Positions 18,776 through 27,909 of a DNA stretch of 64,000 bases are shown here, piece by piece. Each line of letters begins with the position of its first letter. Within the stretch, counting starts at the first letter, position 1. Position numbers and translations under genes: made by a program. Source of the stretch: CAZOOK01 sp964581385 (GTDB lineage: Bacteria > Pseudomonadota > Gammaproteobacteria > Nevskiales > Nevskiaceae); the NCBI GenBank assembly GCA_964581385.1, contig CAZOOK010000002.1, positions 62,001 to 126,000 on the forward strand. Reading direction: 5' to 3'. Below the pieces are notes generated by a model. That model was given only the letters and a program-made list of their open reading frames with translations. It was not told the origin of the DNA and ran no database searches.

Positions 18776-20821
18776 ATGGGAAAAAAATTTGCCGGCCCGG
18801 CCATGGTCGCCGCGCTCGCCGCCGTCAGCATTGCCACGTGGGCGGAATCCCCGTTCACCAACAATCACGCCACATCGCCGTGGGAGCGCAAGGCGCTCCA
18901 GCACAAAACCACTCCGCCGGCACAGACGCGCGGCGCGCCGGCCGCCGCGGATGCCGCGAGCTTCGTCACGAAAGCGAATGCCGACAACAAGGACATGTAT
19001 CCGGAAAACACCGCGGCGCAATGGATCGGCGAAACCTATATCACCGACGATACTCAGCTGATCAATGCTAAAGCCGGTGAACGCGCACTCGCGCTGCAGA
19101 GTCAGCAGATTGATGAAGCGAAGCACTTCAATGGTGTCGCGGGACTGACGCCTGATGTGGCGCGGCAACTGCTGCTCATCAGAACCTCCAGCTCGCTACC
19201 GCCACCAAGCGATCCCTTGCGCAGGCAGGAGCTGTCCCAGCTGGCGACAAAGCTCGACGCGGAATACGGCGCCGGCAAGTATTGCCCGCCAGGTGGCGGT
19301 GAATGCAAGAATCTGGATCAACTCGAAGCGGTTCTCGATCACAGCCGCGATCCCAAGGAACTCGCGGACGCCTGGGCCGGCTGGCACTTGATCGCAAAGC
19401 CAATGAAGTCCGACTACGTGCGCTTCGTGGATCTGATGAATCTCGGCGCGCATGAACTGGGTTACACGGATACCGGCGAGCTGTGGCGCGCCCGCTACGA
19501 CATGCCGCCCGCACAGTTCGCGGTGGAAACAGAAAGACTGTGGGATCAGGTCAAACCGCTGTATACGCAACTGCATTGCTACGTGCGCGGACGCCTGCAC
19601 CAGAAATACGGCGACCTGGTGCCAGAGAATGGCCTGATTCCGGCCGACCTGCTGGGAAATATGTGGGCACAGCAATGGGGCAACATCTACGATCTGGTTG
19701 AACCCTATCCCGGCATCGATAGTCTCGACGTTTCTGCCACGCTGAGGAAGCGGCGCGATGATCTGCGCCAGACCATGGCCGCCGATTTCCGCGGCCGTTA
19801 CGCAAAGGCACATCCGGACCAAACGCCGAGTGTGCAGGAACTCGCCGATGCGGAACGATCCGCAGACGTCGCGTTCGCGAAAGAAATGGCGAAAATCGCC
19901 GAGGACTTCTACACCTCGCTGGGATTCCCGGCCTTGCCCACCTCGTTCTACGAAAAATCGATGCTGTCGCGACCGCGTGACCGCGATGCCGTCTGCCACG
20001 CCAGCGCCTGGGACCTGGACCTGCGCGGCGACGTGCGCATCAAGATGTGCATCCGTCCCGACGAGGACAGCTTGTTCACGATCCACCACGAACTCGGGCA
20101 CATCTACTACTACCTGATGTACAACTCGCTGCCGTTTCTGTACCAGTCGGGCGCACATGACGGCTTCCATGAGGCGATTGGTGACACCATGACGTTGTCG
20201 CTGACACCACAACACTTGCAGAGGATCGGACTTGTCGCCAGCGCGGGCGACGATGATCACGCGGTGGTCAACGCCCAGATGAAGCGCGCGCTCGACAAGA
20301 TCGCATTTCTGCCGTTCGGCAAACTCATCGACCAGTGGCGTTGGAAAGTATTCGCTGGTGAAATCAAGCCGGCCGACTACAACAAAGGCTGGTGGCAGCT
20401 GCGTGAAAAATATCAGGGCATCAAGGCGCCGATGCCGCGCAGCGAGGACGATTTCGATCCGGGTGCGAAATACCACATTCCCGGCAACACGCCGTACACA
20501 CGCTACTTCCTCAGTTTCATCATCCAGTTCCAGTTCCAGAAAGCGCTCTGCGACGCCGCCGGCTTCAAGGGACCGTTGTATCAATGTGACATCTACGGCA
20601 ACAAAGCGGCCGGCGCGAAGTTCATGGCGATGCTCAAAACCGGCGCCTCACAGCCCTGGCAGGATACGCTGGAGAAGCTGGCCGGATCGCGCCAGATGGA
20701 TGCGTCGGCGATCGTTGAATATTTCCAGCCGCTGATGCACTACCTGCAACAGCAGAACGCGGGTCGTTCCTGCGGGTGGAACGAAGACGCCGATCCGCTC
20801 GAAGCGAGCGGCGCGCCGTAG
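18776..20821 (+). CDS. M2 family peptidyl-dipeptidase (bacterial ACE homologue)
   Basis: Exported zinc metallopeptidase (681 aa) related to angiotensin-converting enzyme. A signal peptide is followed by a mainly helical domain. The zinc motif is HELGH at residues 438-442 within FTIHHELGHIYYY, and the third ligand Glu is in HDGFHEAIGDT about 24 residues later. The RYFLSFIIQFQF segment is the chloride/substrate region of the family. It removes C-terminal dipeptides from periplasmic peptides. The ATG has an AGGAGAAA ribosome site. Confidence 0.95.
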   Translation: MGKKFAGPAMVAALAAVSIATWAESPFTNNHATSPWERKALQHKTTPPAQTRGAPAAADAASFVTKANADNKDMYPENTAAQWIGETYITDDTQLINAKAGERALALQSQQIDEAKHFNGVAGLTPDVARQLLLIRTSSSLPPPSDPLRRQELSQLATKLDAEYGAGKYCPPGGGECKNLDQLEAVLDHSRDPKELADAWAGWHLIAKPMKSDYVRFVDLMNLGAHELGYTDTGELWRARYDMPPAQFAVETERLWDQVKPLYTQLHCYVRGRLHQKYGDLVPENGLIPADLLGNMWAQQWGNIYDLVEPYPGIDSLDVSATLRKRRDDLRQTMAADFRGRYAKAHPDQTPSVQELADAERSADVAFAKEMAKIAEDFYTSLGFPALPTSFYEKSMLSRPRDRDAVCHASAWDLDLRGDVRIKMCIRPDEDSLFTIHHELGHIYYYLMYNSLPFLYQSGAHDGFHEAIGDTMTLSLTPQHLQRIGLVASAGDDDHAVVNAQMKRALDKIAFLPFGKLIDQWRWKVFAGEIKPADYNKGWWQLREKYQGIKAPMPRSEDDFDPGAKYHIPGNTPYTRYFLSFIIQFQFQKALCDAAGFKGPLYQCDIYGNKAAGAKFMAMLKTGASQPWQDTLEKLAGSRQMDASAIVEYFQPLMHYLQQQNAGRSCGWNEDADPLEASGAP

Positions 20822-21151
20822 GATCTTTCGTTGGGAGCTCCCAACGGCCAGAAGATGATACTGCACCACTGACGATCAGCCGCAGGGACTGCGCGATGAC
20901 AATTTGAGCGGAATGAAAGCGTCCGCTTATCCCCAATCGATGCCCGTCTGTCCGCCCTGCGGACCGCATATTCACACGCTTTTTCCTCTTGTCCGCCGTG
21001 ATCTTCCATCGATCCGGTAAACCAGTGCGCATGCTTACCCCTCGGGCATCTTTAGCTCCGACGACAGCGCCCGGCGAGGACTCCGCATTACTCGAAACCT
21101 CGCGAACCAGGGCGCGTCGCCGCTTTCGCATCGCTGCTCTTGGGGGATCCA
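20822..21151. other. 330-bp intergenic region with an 18-bp perfect palindrome
   Basis: No gene is visible. A perfect 18-bp palindrome (CGTTGGGAGCTCCCAACG) lies at 20829-20846, eight bases after the M2 peptidase stop. It is not followed by a T-run, so it is either a weak or Rho-assisted termination hairpin or a protein-binding site. The promoter of the kelch gene should lie downstream but is not obvious. Confidence 0.5.
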
Positions 21152-22303
21152 ATGTTGTTGAAGAAGGTGTTGTACTCGCTCGGTTTCGTGGCCGCCATAG
21201 TGCCCAGTCTTGCCGCGAATGCATGGGGAACGCAGACGAGCGGAGCGTGGCAGACCGTCGGCAGCATGAGCGCGCCGATCGCCGATCTGAGCCTGGTCAA
21301 CGTCGCCAACGGCAAAACACTCGCCGTCGGTTCCATGGCGACACAGATTTTCGACCCGGCCACAAATGTATGGAGCAAAGGTGCAACGACACTCGGCATC
21401 ATGCCGTTTCCCACAGTCGTCGCGCTAAGTGACGGCCGCGTCCTCGTCACCGGAGGTATGGGCACTTCGAAAATCGCGAAGATCTTCGATCCGTCGCTGA
21501 ACAAATGGACCTCCACCGGTTCGATGAAAGTCGGACGCTACCAGCACACCGCCACGCTGCTGCAGGACGGCCGCGTCCTCGTCGCCGGCGGCGCGAGCGG
21601 CAGCAATGCCACCAGCGCGGAAATCTTCAGTCCGTCGACCGGAACCTGGACATTGACGGCGCCGATGAGCTACGCGCGCCCCGCTGGCCACAGCGCCACG
21701 CTGTTCGCGAACGGACAGGTGCTGATCGCCGGCGGCACCGGCACTGCCGTAAACCCCGCGGAGATATTCAACCCGCAATCCGGAACCTGGACTGCGACCG
21801 GCCCGATGACCGCCGCGCGCGGCGGACACACCGCATCACTGCTCGCCAATGGTCGCGTGCTGGTCGCCGGCGGCTGCGGCGGCCTGAGCTATACGACAAC
21901 CATCAGCGGCTATGGCGTGAACATGAGCCTCTATTGCCGCAGCACCGAAATCTACAACCCGGCAACCTCGATCTGGCAATCCGCGCAATCGATGAATCTG
22001 CCGCGCAGCGCATTCACCGCAACCGCACTGGCGAACGGCAAGGTGCTGATTGCCGGAGGCGTCACCAGCTGTGCGAACGTGTCGATCTCGATCGTTCCTG
22101 TCTTCAAAAGCTGCATCGCGACCAACTCGACGGAAACCTACGATCCGTCAAGCGATACCTGGACCTTCGTTAATGCCATGAGCGTCGCGCGCTACAACCA
22201 CAAAGCGACAGCGCTGCCGGACGGCCGCGTTCTGGTCGTCGGTGGCACCGGCAACGGTACTGCCAGCGCGCCGCTCACTTCAGCCACGGCCTATACAAAC
22301 TAG
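21152..22303 (+). CDS. exported kelch-repeat beta-propeller protein
   Basis: Secreted or periplasmic protein (383 aa) with a signal peptide (LYSLGFVAAIVPSLAANAWG) and about six kelch-type blades. Each blade shows a variant of DGRVLVAGG(T/A)G followed by an AEIFNPxTGTWT unit. Kelch propellers usually bind proteins or carbohydrates, and some are galactose-oxidase-like, but no copper-radical signature is apparent. The ATG at 21152 follows GGGGGAT. A strong terminator follows the gene. Confidence 0.88.
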   Translation: MLLKKVLYSLGFVAAIVPSLAANAWGTQTSGAWQTVGSMSAPIADLSLVNVANGKTLAVGSMATQIFDPATNVWSKGATTLGIMPFPTVVALSDGRVLVTGGMGTSKIAKIFDPSLNKWTSTGSMKVGRYQHTATLLQDGRVLVAGGASGSNATSAEIFSPSTGTWTLTAPMSYARPAGHSATLFANGQVLIAGGTGTAVNPAEIFNPQSGTWTATGPMTAARGGHTASLLANGRVLVAGGCGGLSYTTTISGYGVNMSLYCRSTEIYNPATSIWQSAQSMNLPRSAFTATALANGKVLIAGGVTSCANVSISIVPVFKSCIATNSTETYDPSSDTWTFVNAMSVARYNHKATALPDGRVLVVGGTGNGTASAPLTSATAYTN

Positions 22304-22337
22304 CGGAAGCGTTTGACGCTTCGCCAGAGGCCGCTCC

Positions 22338-22377
22338 AGGCGGGCGTGCTGACCGCACGCCCCGCCTTTTTATTTTC
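22338..22377 (+). terminator. intrinsic terminator of the kelch gene
   Basis: GC-rich stem (AGGCGGGCGTGC at 22338-22349 pairing with GCACGCCCCGCCT at 22354-22366) followed by TTTTATTTT. It overlaps the 3' end region of the convergent methyltransferase gene. Confidence 0.9.
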
Positions 22378-22380
22378 CGG

Positions 22381-23157
22381 CTATTTTTCGGTCCGGCCCA
22401 CGAACAGCTGCGTCCGGTACAGAAACGCGACTTCGCCGTTGCGCTGGTGTGCATCGAACAACACATCCAGGTCTTCCATCATCGCCTCATGTCCGGGCAC
22501 ACCGCGCGCGGGCGCATACGACGACGACAGCAAACGGCCGTGCAAACCTTCGCGATCGAAGTGCTGCGCGTAAGCGAATTCCCTGCGCTCGTGCTGGCTG
22601 CCCGAGAAAAAATACGCGATCACCACTGTGTCGGCCTGCGCAGGCACACCCGAGCGCGCATATTCGGGCGCATGACGTTGCAACAGTGCTTCGTAGCCGG
22701 CAAGGAACGGGGTGTCCTCGCGCCGCACGTTCCAGATCAGTGCGATTTGCCCGCCGGGCTGGAGAATGCGGGTGAACTCGGTACGAGCCGGCTCCGGCAC
22801 GAACCAGTGAAATGCCTGTGCAGCGGTCACCAACCGCACACTCGCGGACGGCAATCCGGTCGCTTCCGCGGTACCGTTATGTGACGAAAAGCGCGAATCA
22901 TGCGCGAGTTCACGCGCGCCCGCATCGCGCATGGCGGCATTCGGTTCGACACCATGCACGAGCAGTCCGGCGGCAAGCAGCTCGCGGGAAAAAAGACCGG
23001 TTCCGGAACCGACATCGGCGACCGCATCGCCGGAGACGAGCCCACAATGACCGACCAGCCAGGGTACGAGCTCCGCCGGGTAACCGGGACGCCAGCGCGC
23101 ATAATCGTCAACGCGATTGCTGAACCGTTCGGTGGGCGCTGCGGGATCGGAAACCAT
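22381..23157 (-). CDS. class I SAM-dependent methyltransferase
   Basis: Cytosolic methyltransferase (258 aa) of the UbiE/trans-aconitate-methyltransferase-like group. Motif I is VADVGSGTGLFSRELL, the acidic motif is HGVEPNAAMRDAG, and ALIWNVRRED corresponds to post-motif III. Substrate is unknown. The gene is transcribed away from a palindromic repeat element and the NTE-like gene. Confidence 0.88.
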   Translation of the reverse strand: MVSDPAAPTERFSNRVDDYARWRPGYPAELVPWLVGHCGLVSGDAVADVGSGTGLFSRELLAAGLLVHGVEPNAAMRDAGARELAHDSRFSSHNGTAEATGLPSASVRLVTAAQAFHWFVPEPARTEFTRILQPGGQIALIWNVRREDTPFLAGYEALLQRHAPEYARSGVPAQADTVVIAYFFSGSQHERREFAYAQHFDREGLHGRLLSSSYAPARGVPGHEAMMEDLDVLFDAHQRNGEVAFLYRTQLFVGRTEK

Positions 23158-23196
23158 GCACTACTCTCGGAGAATTCTGCGTTGAAAGAATTTGAG

Positions 23197-23361
23197 CTAG
23201 TGTCGTGGGGGGTGGATTAGTCGCAATAGATCGGAGCGCCGTTTCGCCGCTCGCAAGACGCGATGACGAGCCATATCGTGAATATGGCGAGGAGTCGCAA
23301 CGCCGCGAGCGGCGAAACGGAGCTTCGAGATGTGCGACGAATTCCTGACTCATGACACTAG
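23197..23361. repeat. 165-bp imperfect palindrome (MITE-like element)
   Basis: The whole segment folds on itself. The ends are CTAGTGTC (23197-23204) and its complement GACACTAG (23354-23361). A perfect 16-bp arm pair is at 23239-23254 and 23305-23320, and the tip carries CCATAT/ATATGG (23271-23276/23281-23286). It has no coding capacity. The size, terminal repeats and near-complete palindromy suggest a non-autonomous transposable element. It ends 14 bp before the NTE-like gene start, so that gene's promoter must lie in or beyond it. Confidence 0.8.
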
Positions 23362-23375
23362 TTTAAGCTGACACC

Positions 23376-25175
23376 ATGGCCAGCCCCGACCTGATCCTCG
23401 ACGTACGCGCCACCCTTGCGAGTTGCCCCTTGCTGGCGGATGCGACGCCGGAAGCGATCGACTGGCTGGCGGAACGCGCCCAGCCGCTGACGGTGCATGG
23501 CGGCGAGACGCTATTCAATGCTGGGTCGCTGCCGGACGAGCTTTACATCGTCGCTGCCGGTCGCCTGCGCGCACAGTTGCCGGACGGACGCATCGCCGGC
23601 GAGATCGTGCGCCTCGAACCTGTCGGCGAAATCGGCCTGATCTCCGGCGAACCGCGCCACGCCACCATATTCGCGCTGCGCGACAGCCTGCTGCTGAAAA
23701 TCAGCGGCAGCGATTGGCTCCAGTTCCTCGAGGCACATCCGACGTCGCTGCTGGCGGTGACGCGCGTCATCATCCGACGCATGCGCCAGAATCAGCGGCA
23801 GGCGATGCTCGGCGGCGCACGCGCAGCGCAGACGCTGGCGATTCTGCCGGCGCGATCGGCACCGTCGGCGCGCCAGGTCGCGCAAGAACTCGCGCAGGCC
23901 TTGGCGATATACGCGCCCACGCAAGTCATCGATGCGCAAGCGGTCGATGAGGCACTGGGCACCGGCAGCGCCAGTGCGCAGAACCCGGCCGACGGCGACT
24001 CCCGTTTGCTGAACTGGCTTAGTAGCCGCGAAAGCGAACATCAGTATCTGATCTTTCTCGCCGACGACAGTGCCAGCGCCTGGACACAGCGCTGCCTGCG
24101 GCAGGCGGATCGTGTCCTCGTCGTCGTCGGCAGCAACGAACCGCCGACCGGCAGCGCTACGCTGGACCTGCTGCGGCAGATGCCGCTGCGCGCGCCGATC
24201 GAACTCGTGCTGCTACGCCCGGAATCGGCATCGGCCGGCGATGTCATCGCATGGCGAGCACGCACTCAGGCACGTGCGCACTTTTTCCTGCGGCCGCGTC
24301 ACGTCGGTGACCTCGCCGCGCTGGCGCGGCAACTATCCGGGCGTGGTATCGGCATCGTGCTCGGCGGCGGCGGTGCACGCGGCTTCGCGCATATCGGACT
24401 GATCCGCGCACTTGAGGAACTGCGCATTCCGGTCGATCTGGCGGGCGGCACCAGCATGGGTGCGTTCTTTGGTGCGCTGCTGGCGGCGGGCTACAACAGT
24501 CGCGACATGATCCGTATCGCGCGCGATACATTCGTCACGCACAACTTTCTCAACGACTACCTGTTGCCACGCATCGCGCTGATCCGCGGCCGCAAGTTTT
24601 TGCAGCGCTTGCATTCCATCTTTGGCGACTCCCGCGTCGAGGAACTGCGCATGCCATATTTCTGCGTCAGCACCAACCTCACGCGCGGGTCCGCGGTGGT
24701 GCACGACACCGGCCCGCTGTACCTATGGATTGGCACCAGCATGTCGATTCCCGGCGTGGCGCCGCCGTTGGTCTGGCATGGCGACCTGCTCGCCGACGGC
24801 GCGGTGGTTAACAGCCTGCCGACCGATATCATGCAAAACCTCGCACGTGGGCCGATCATCGCCTCGGACGTCAGCCGTGAAGGCGGCCCGCGCCTGGAAG
24901 GCGTCGAAGGACCCGATCCGGAAGCGCTGCTGAAAACCCGCAACAGCGGCATCTCAATGGTCGATATCCTGTTCCGTACCGCCACGCTGACCAGTGAAAG
25001 CGGCGTGCGTGCGCGCGCCGAACGCGCGGATCTGTACTTGCGCATGCCGGTGTCGAATGTTGCGCTGTTCGACTGGAAGCGCATGGACGAGGTCGTGCAG
25101 CGCAGTTATGAAACGGCACTGCAATCGCTATCGCAGGTGCGCGACCGGCTGATCACCGGCAATCCTATTGCCTGA
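23376..25175 (+). CDS. cyclic-nucleotide-binding/patatin-like phospholipase (NTE family)
   Basis: Two-domain protein (599 aa). An N-terminal cyclic-nucleotide-binding fold (about residues 15-140) contains LPDELYIVAAGRLRAQLPDGR and VGEIGLISGEPRHATIFAL. The C-terminal patatin domain starts near residue 325 with the oxyanion loop GGGGARGFAHIG. The nucleophile Ser360 is in GTSMG and the catalytic Asp in LLADGAVVNSLP. Neuropathy-target-esterase relatives hydrolyse (lyso)phospholipids under nucleotide-domain control. The middle 140-320 segment is not recognised. There is no obvious ribosome site before the ATG. Confidence 0.93.
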   Translation: MASPDLILDVRATLASCPLLADATPEAIDWLAERAQPLTVHGGETLFNAGSLPDELYIVAAGRLRAQLPDGRIAGEIVRLEPVGEIGLISGEPRHATIFALRDSLLLKISGSDWLQFLEAHPTSLLAVTRVIIRRMRQNQRQAMLGGARAAQTLAILPARSAPSARQVAQELAQALAIYAPTQVIDAQAVDEALGTGSASAQNPADGDSRLLNWLSSRESEHQYLIFLADDSASAWTQRCLRQADRVLVVVGSNEPPTGSATLDLLRQMPLRAPIELVLLRPESASAGDVIAWRARTQARAHFFLRPRHVGDLAALARQLSGRGIGIVLGGGGARGFAHIGLIRALEELRIPVDLAGGTSMGAFFGALLAAGYNSRDMIRIARDTFVTHNFLNDYLLPRIALIRGRKFLQRLHSIFGDSRVEELRMPYFCVSTNLTRGSAVVHDTGPLYLWIGTSMSIPGVAPPLVWHGDLLADGAVVNSLPTDIMQNLARGPIIASDVSREGGPRLEGVEGPDPEALLKTRNSGISMVDILFRTATLTSESGVRARAERADLYLRMPVSNVALFDWKRMDEVVQRSYETALQSLSQVRDRLITGNPIA

Positions 25176-25677
25176 CGGACAAGGGCTTGCGCAGCCGTAA
25201 GCCATCAACGCCGTCGTCGTAATACCCATGCAGATGTTCGCTGACGGTATATCCGCGCTTCGCGTACAGCGCGCGCGCTGCCGCGTTGTCTTCACGCACT
25301 TCCAGGGTCATCGCTTCGCGTCCTGCCGCTTCGGCGGCCGCTTCGGCGGCGGCCACAAGCCGGTCACCAAGGCCAGTGCCGCGCGCGGCCGGGACGACCA
25401 CCACCGAATAGATCCGCGCACCGCGCCAGCGGCGTGGCAGAAATAACACCAGACTGCCAAGCCCCTCACCCCCGCGTTCCGCGATCCAGATGGTCACGCT
25501 CGGACTACGCAGCAGACCGCGCACAGAGCGCGCCGACATGCGGTCACCGGGAAACAGCTCCTCCATAGCGAGGATCGCGCGCGCGTCGGCGGAACCGGCG
25601 ATGCGGATATGGATTGAATCAGGCACTGAATTGTCCGAGAAGATGACCGGAATGAGCGCGGAACGTAGTCTAGTCAT
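25165..25677 (-). CDS. GNAT family N-acetyltransferase
   Basis: Acetyl-CoA-dependent acyltransferase (about 170 aa). The acetyl-CoA loop is VVVPAARGTGLGDRLVAAA and the C-terminal LEVREDNAAARALYAKRGYTV is typical of RimI-like GNATs. Its 3' end overlaps the convergent NTE-like gene by 11 bp. The start is uncertain: the ATG at 25677 lies 27 bp from the divergent ydfG start, and a GTG at 25626 would give 153 aa. Confidence 0.85.
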   Translation of the reverse strand: MTRLRSALIPVIFSDNSVPDSIHIRIAGSADARAILAMEELFPGDRMSARSVRGLLRSPSVTIWIAERGGEGLGSLVLFLPRRWRGARIYSVVVVPAARGTGLGDRLVAAAEAAAEAAGREAMTLEVREDNAAARALYAKRGYTVSEHLHGYYDDGVDGLRLRKPLSVRQ

Positions 25678-25704
25678 CGTTTACGGAGCAAACGAGGACT
25701 TCAC

Positions 25705-26454
25705 ATGATTGTTTTTGTAACCGGTGCCAGTGCCGGCTTCGGCGCCGCCATCGCAAGACGCTTCGCGCGCGACGGCGCGAAGATCATCGCCGGCGGACGT
25801 CGCGCCGATCGTCTGCACGAACTGGCGCGCGAACTCGGCGATAACGTATTGCCGCTCGAACTCGACGTGCGCGACAACGCCGCAGTCGAACGCGCCGTCG
25901 CGACGTTACCTGCCGCGTTCGCGGAAGTCGACATCGTCGTCAACAATGCAGGCCTCGCACTCGGCCTGGAACCGGCGCATCGTGCTTCACTCGAAGATTG
26001 GAACACGATGGTCGACACCAACATCAAGGGGCTTATGTACGTGACCCGTGCGCTGCTGCCCGGCCTCGTTGCACGCGGACGCGGACATGTCGTCAACATC
26101 GGCTCGGTTGCTGGGGAGTGGCCGTATCCAGGTGGCAACGTCTATGGTGCGACCAAGGCCTTCGTGCGCCAGTTCTCGCTGAACCTGCGCGCCGACTTGC
26201 TCGGTACTCCGGTACGCGTAACGGACATCGAGCCCGGCCTCGCCAGCGGCACCGAGTTTTCGCAGGTGCGCTTTCACGGCGACGCTGCTCGCGCCGACGC
26301 GATCTACGCTGGCACGCAGCCGCTGAGCGCCGACGACGTTGCCGACACTGTGCACTGGGTCGCGACGCGTCCGCCGCACGTCAACGTCAATACGATTTCG
26401 CTGATGCCGATATGCCAGGCATTCTCGCCACTGGCTATACGGCGCGAGAAATAG
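25705..26454 (+). CDS. ydfG: NADP-dependent 3-hydroxy acid/malonic semialdehyde reductase
   Basis: Short-chain dehydrogenase (249 aa) that closely follows E. coli YdfG over its length. It has the Rossmann motif TGASAGFGAAIARRF, LVNNAG-type VVNNAGLALGLEPAH, catalytic Ser in NIGSVAGEWPYPGG and YGATKAFVRQFSLNL (Tyr-x3-Lys). YdfG oxidises L-allo-threonine and 3-hydroxy acids and reduces malonic semialdehyde. GAGGA precedes the ATG. Confidence 0.94.
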   Translation: MIVFVTGASAGFGAAIARRFARDGAKIIAGGRRADRLHELARELGDNVLPLELDVRDNAAVERAVATLPAAFAEVDIVVNNAGLALGLEPAHRASLEDWNTMVDTNIKGLMYVTRALLPGLVARGRGHVVNIGSVAGEWPYPGGNVYGATKAFVRQFSLNLRADLLGTPVRVTDIEPGLASGTEFSQVRFHGDAARADAIYAGTQPLSADDVADTVHWVATRPPHVNVNTISLMPICQAFSPLAIRREK

Positions 26455-26470
26455 CAGCAGTCAGTGAACC

Positions 26471-26770
26471 TTATTCGTCAGCTTTGTCTTTTTCGGCCTT
26501 CTTGGCCTGCATGAACGTTTTCACTTCGGCCGGGGAGGCCTGACCGTCGTGGTTGGTGTCGATTTCATCGAAATGTTCTGCGAGGCGCGGCATGCCTTTC
26601 TGCATTTCATCCTTGCTGAGCATGTGATCGCCATTGGTATCCGCGGCTTTGAATTTCTTCGCGAAACGACCATGACCGCTTCCGGAAGCGGCGCCATCCT
26701 GCGCAAATGCCATCATCGGCAGGGAGAGCAGCGTGGCGGCTACGAGCGTACTGCGGAAAACCTGTTTCAT
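26471..26770 (-). CDS. small exported EF-hand protein
   Basis: Exported 99-aa protein with a signal peptide ending MMAFAQ and two EF-hand loops, DTNGDHMLSKDE and DTNHDGQASPAE, with Ca2+ ligands at the usual positions. The C-terminus is Lys/Glu-rich. Proteins of this kind are common in Xanthomonadales-type genomes and probably bind calcium in the periplasm. Partner unknown. Confidence 0.88.
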   Translation of the reverse strand: MKQVFRSTLVAATLLSLPMMAFAQDGAASGSGHGRFAKKFKAADTNGDHMLSKDEMQKGMPRLAEHFDEIDTNHDGQASPAEVKTFMQAKKAEKDKADE

Positions 26771-26924
26771 CGGAAGCTCCTGGGAAATCGATATGAGTTA
26801 GAGCGGGTTATTTCGTCAACGCAACCACCATTACCGGGTTGACCTTCACGCGCCAATTCGACGCGGCCATCGTCCTAATGCGTGAAGACAGCGTCAAGGC
26901 GAATACAGCGTACATCATGCGACT

Positions 26925-27806
26925 TCAGTTGTCGGGCTGGATCGCAAGCGAGGTCACGATCCAGCTGCCATCACCGATCGTATTGATGAGCGACAGCGCG
27001 CCGCTGCTGAGATCGATCGTATATAGAGAGCTGGAAGTGGTGCCGAGCGCGACGTAACTATCATCGTTCTTCGCCTCGATACTCAGCGCCGCATAAGAAA
27101 AGCCCTCGCTCAGCTTGGCGATCGTATGGAGCTGACCGTTACTCGGCGAAGCGGTGCTGGTCGCCGAACCCGCGCCTTCATCGCCGATGCGCACCAGGCT
27201 GCCTGTGGTCTCGTCGATGCCGAACAGTGTGGTGCTGCCCGCACCCGAAATCGGTGGATCGTAGACGATCGACCGCAAGTCCGGCGTAGTGCCGTCAATA
27301 TCGTTCGCGTCGCCACTGGCGAAAACGAGCACTGCTTGCTTCAGCGTCGCGGCTACGCCCGTATCGGGATTGACGAGTACATTCAGGTCATCGCTCTGCG
27401 ATACCTTCCCAATTATCCGTACTTGGTCGTTGATGGGGTCGATGGCGGCAACCGGATCGCTGAGCTTGGTCGTGTCGGAAGGTACAACATCAGTAGGCAA
27501 GAAGGTTGTCGTACCGGAATTGATCACGGTTACCACGCCGCTGCTTGGGTCGAGCGTGCAAAGCTGGCTGTCGGTCGTGGTGCAGTAAAGCACTTTGCTG
27601 GATGGCCGATAAAAAATCTGCGTGAGCGCGATGGTATCTGCCAATCCGGTGACCTGCACATCTGTATCAATCGTCGTCGATTTTCCAGCATTGAATGTAA
27701 GCACGTGACCACCGTCGGTCAGTGCGTAAATCGTATAGTCATTTTTCTTGCACCCCGAAAGCCCCAATGCAGCCACCGCGGTAGCAAGCACGAAATACAA
27801 ACGCAT
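26925..27806 (-). CDS. DUF4394 lipoprotein (beta-propeller-like)
   Basis: Lipoprotein (293 aa) with signal ALGLSGC. The body alternates segments such as IYALTDGGHVLTFNAG, TQIFYRPSSKVLY and LRSIVYDPP. This matches the DUF4394 pattern (IxALTxDxxLxxFD, GIDxRPATGxLY), but with the usual GIDFRP motif degenerate. It probably folds as a beta-propeller. Function unknown. Confidence 0.72.
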   Translation of the reverse strand: MRLYFVLATAVAALGLSGCKKNDYTIYALTDGGHVLTFNAGKSTTIDTDVQVTGLADTIALTQIFYRPSSKVLYCTTTDSQLCTLDPSSGVVTVINSGTTTFLPTDVVPSDTTKLSDPVAAIDPINDQVRIIGKVSQSDDLNVLVNPDTGVAATLKQAVLVFASGDANDIDGTTPDLRSIVYDPPISGAGSTTLFGIDETTGSLVRIGDEGAGSATSTASPSNGQLHTIAKLSEGFSYAALSIEAKNDDSYVALGTTSSSLYTIDLSSGALSLINTIGDGSWIVTSLAIQPDN

Positions 27807-27909
27807 ACCCGTCTATTCCTGAATTTTCATATTTACGACCGGAAACGCCCATCAGCGTTCCGGACATGGAGGTAAAGTTGTGTAGAGACGATGGTCTCGC
27901 CCGGTGCCA

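Noticed and set aside
19196..20584. 462-aa minus-strand ORF inside the M2 peptidase gene
   Set aside because: Antisense to a well-supported peptidase with an intact zinc motif. Composition is typical of a reading-frame shadow.
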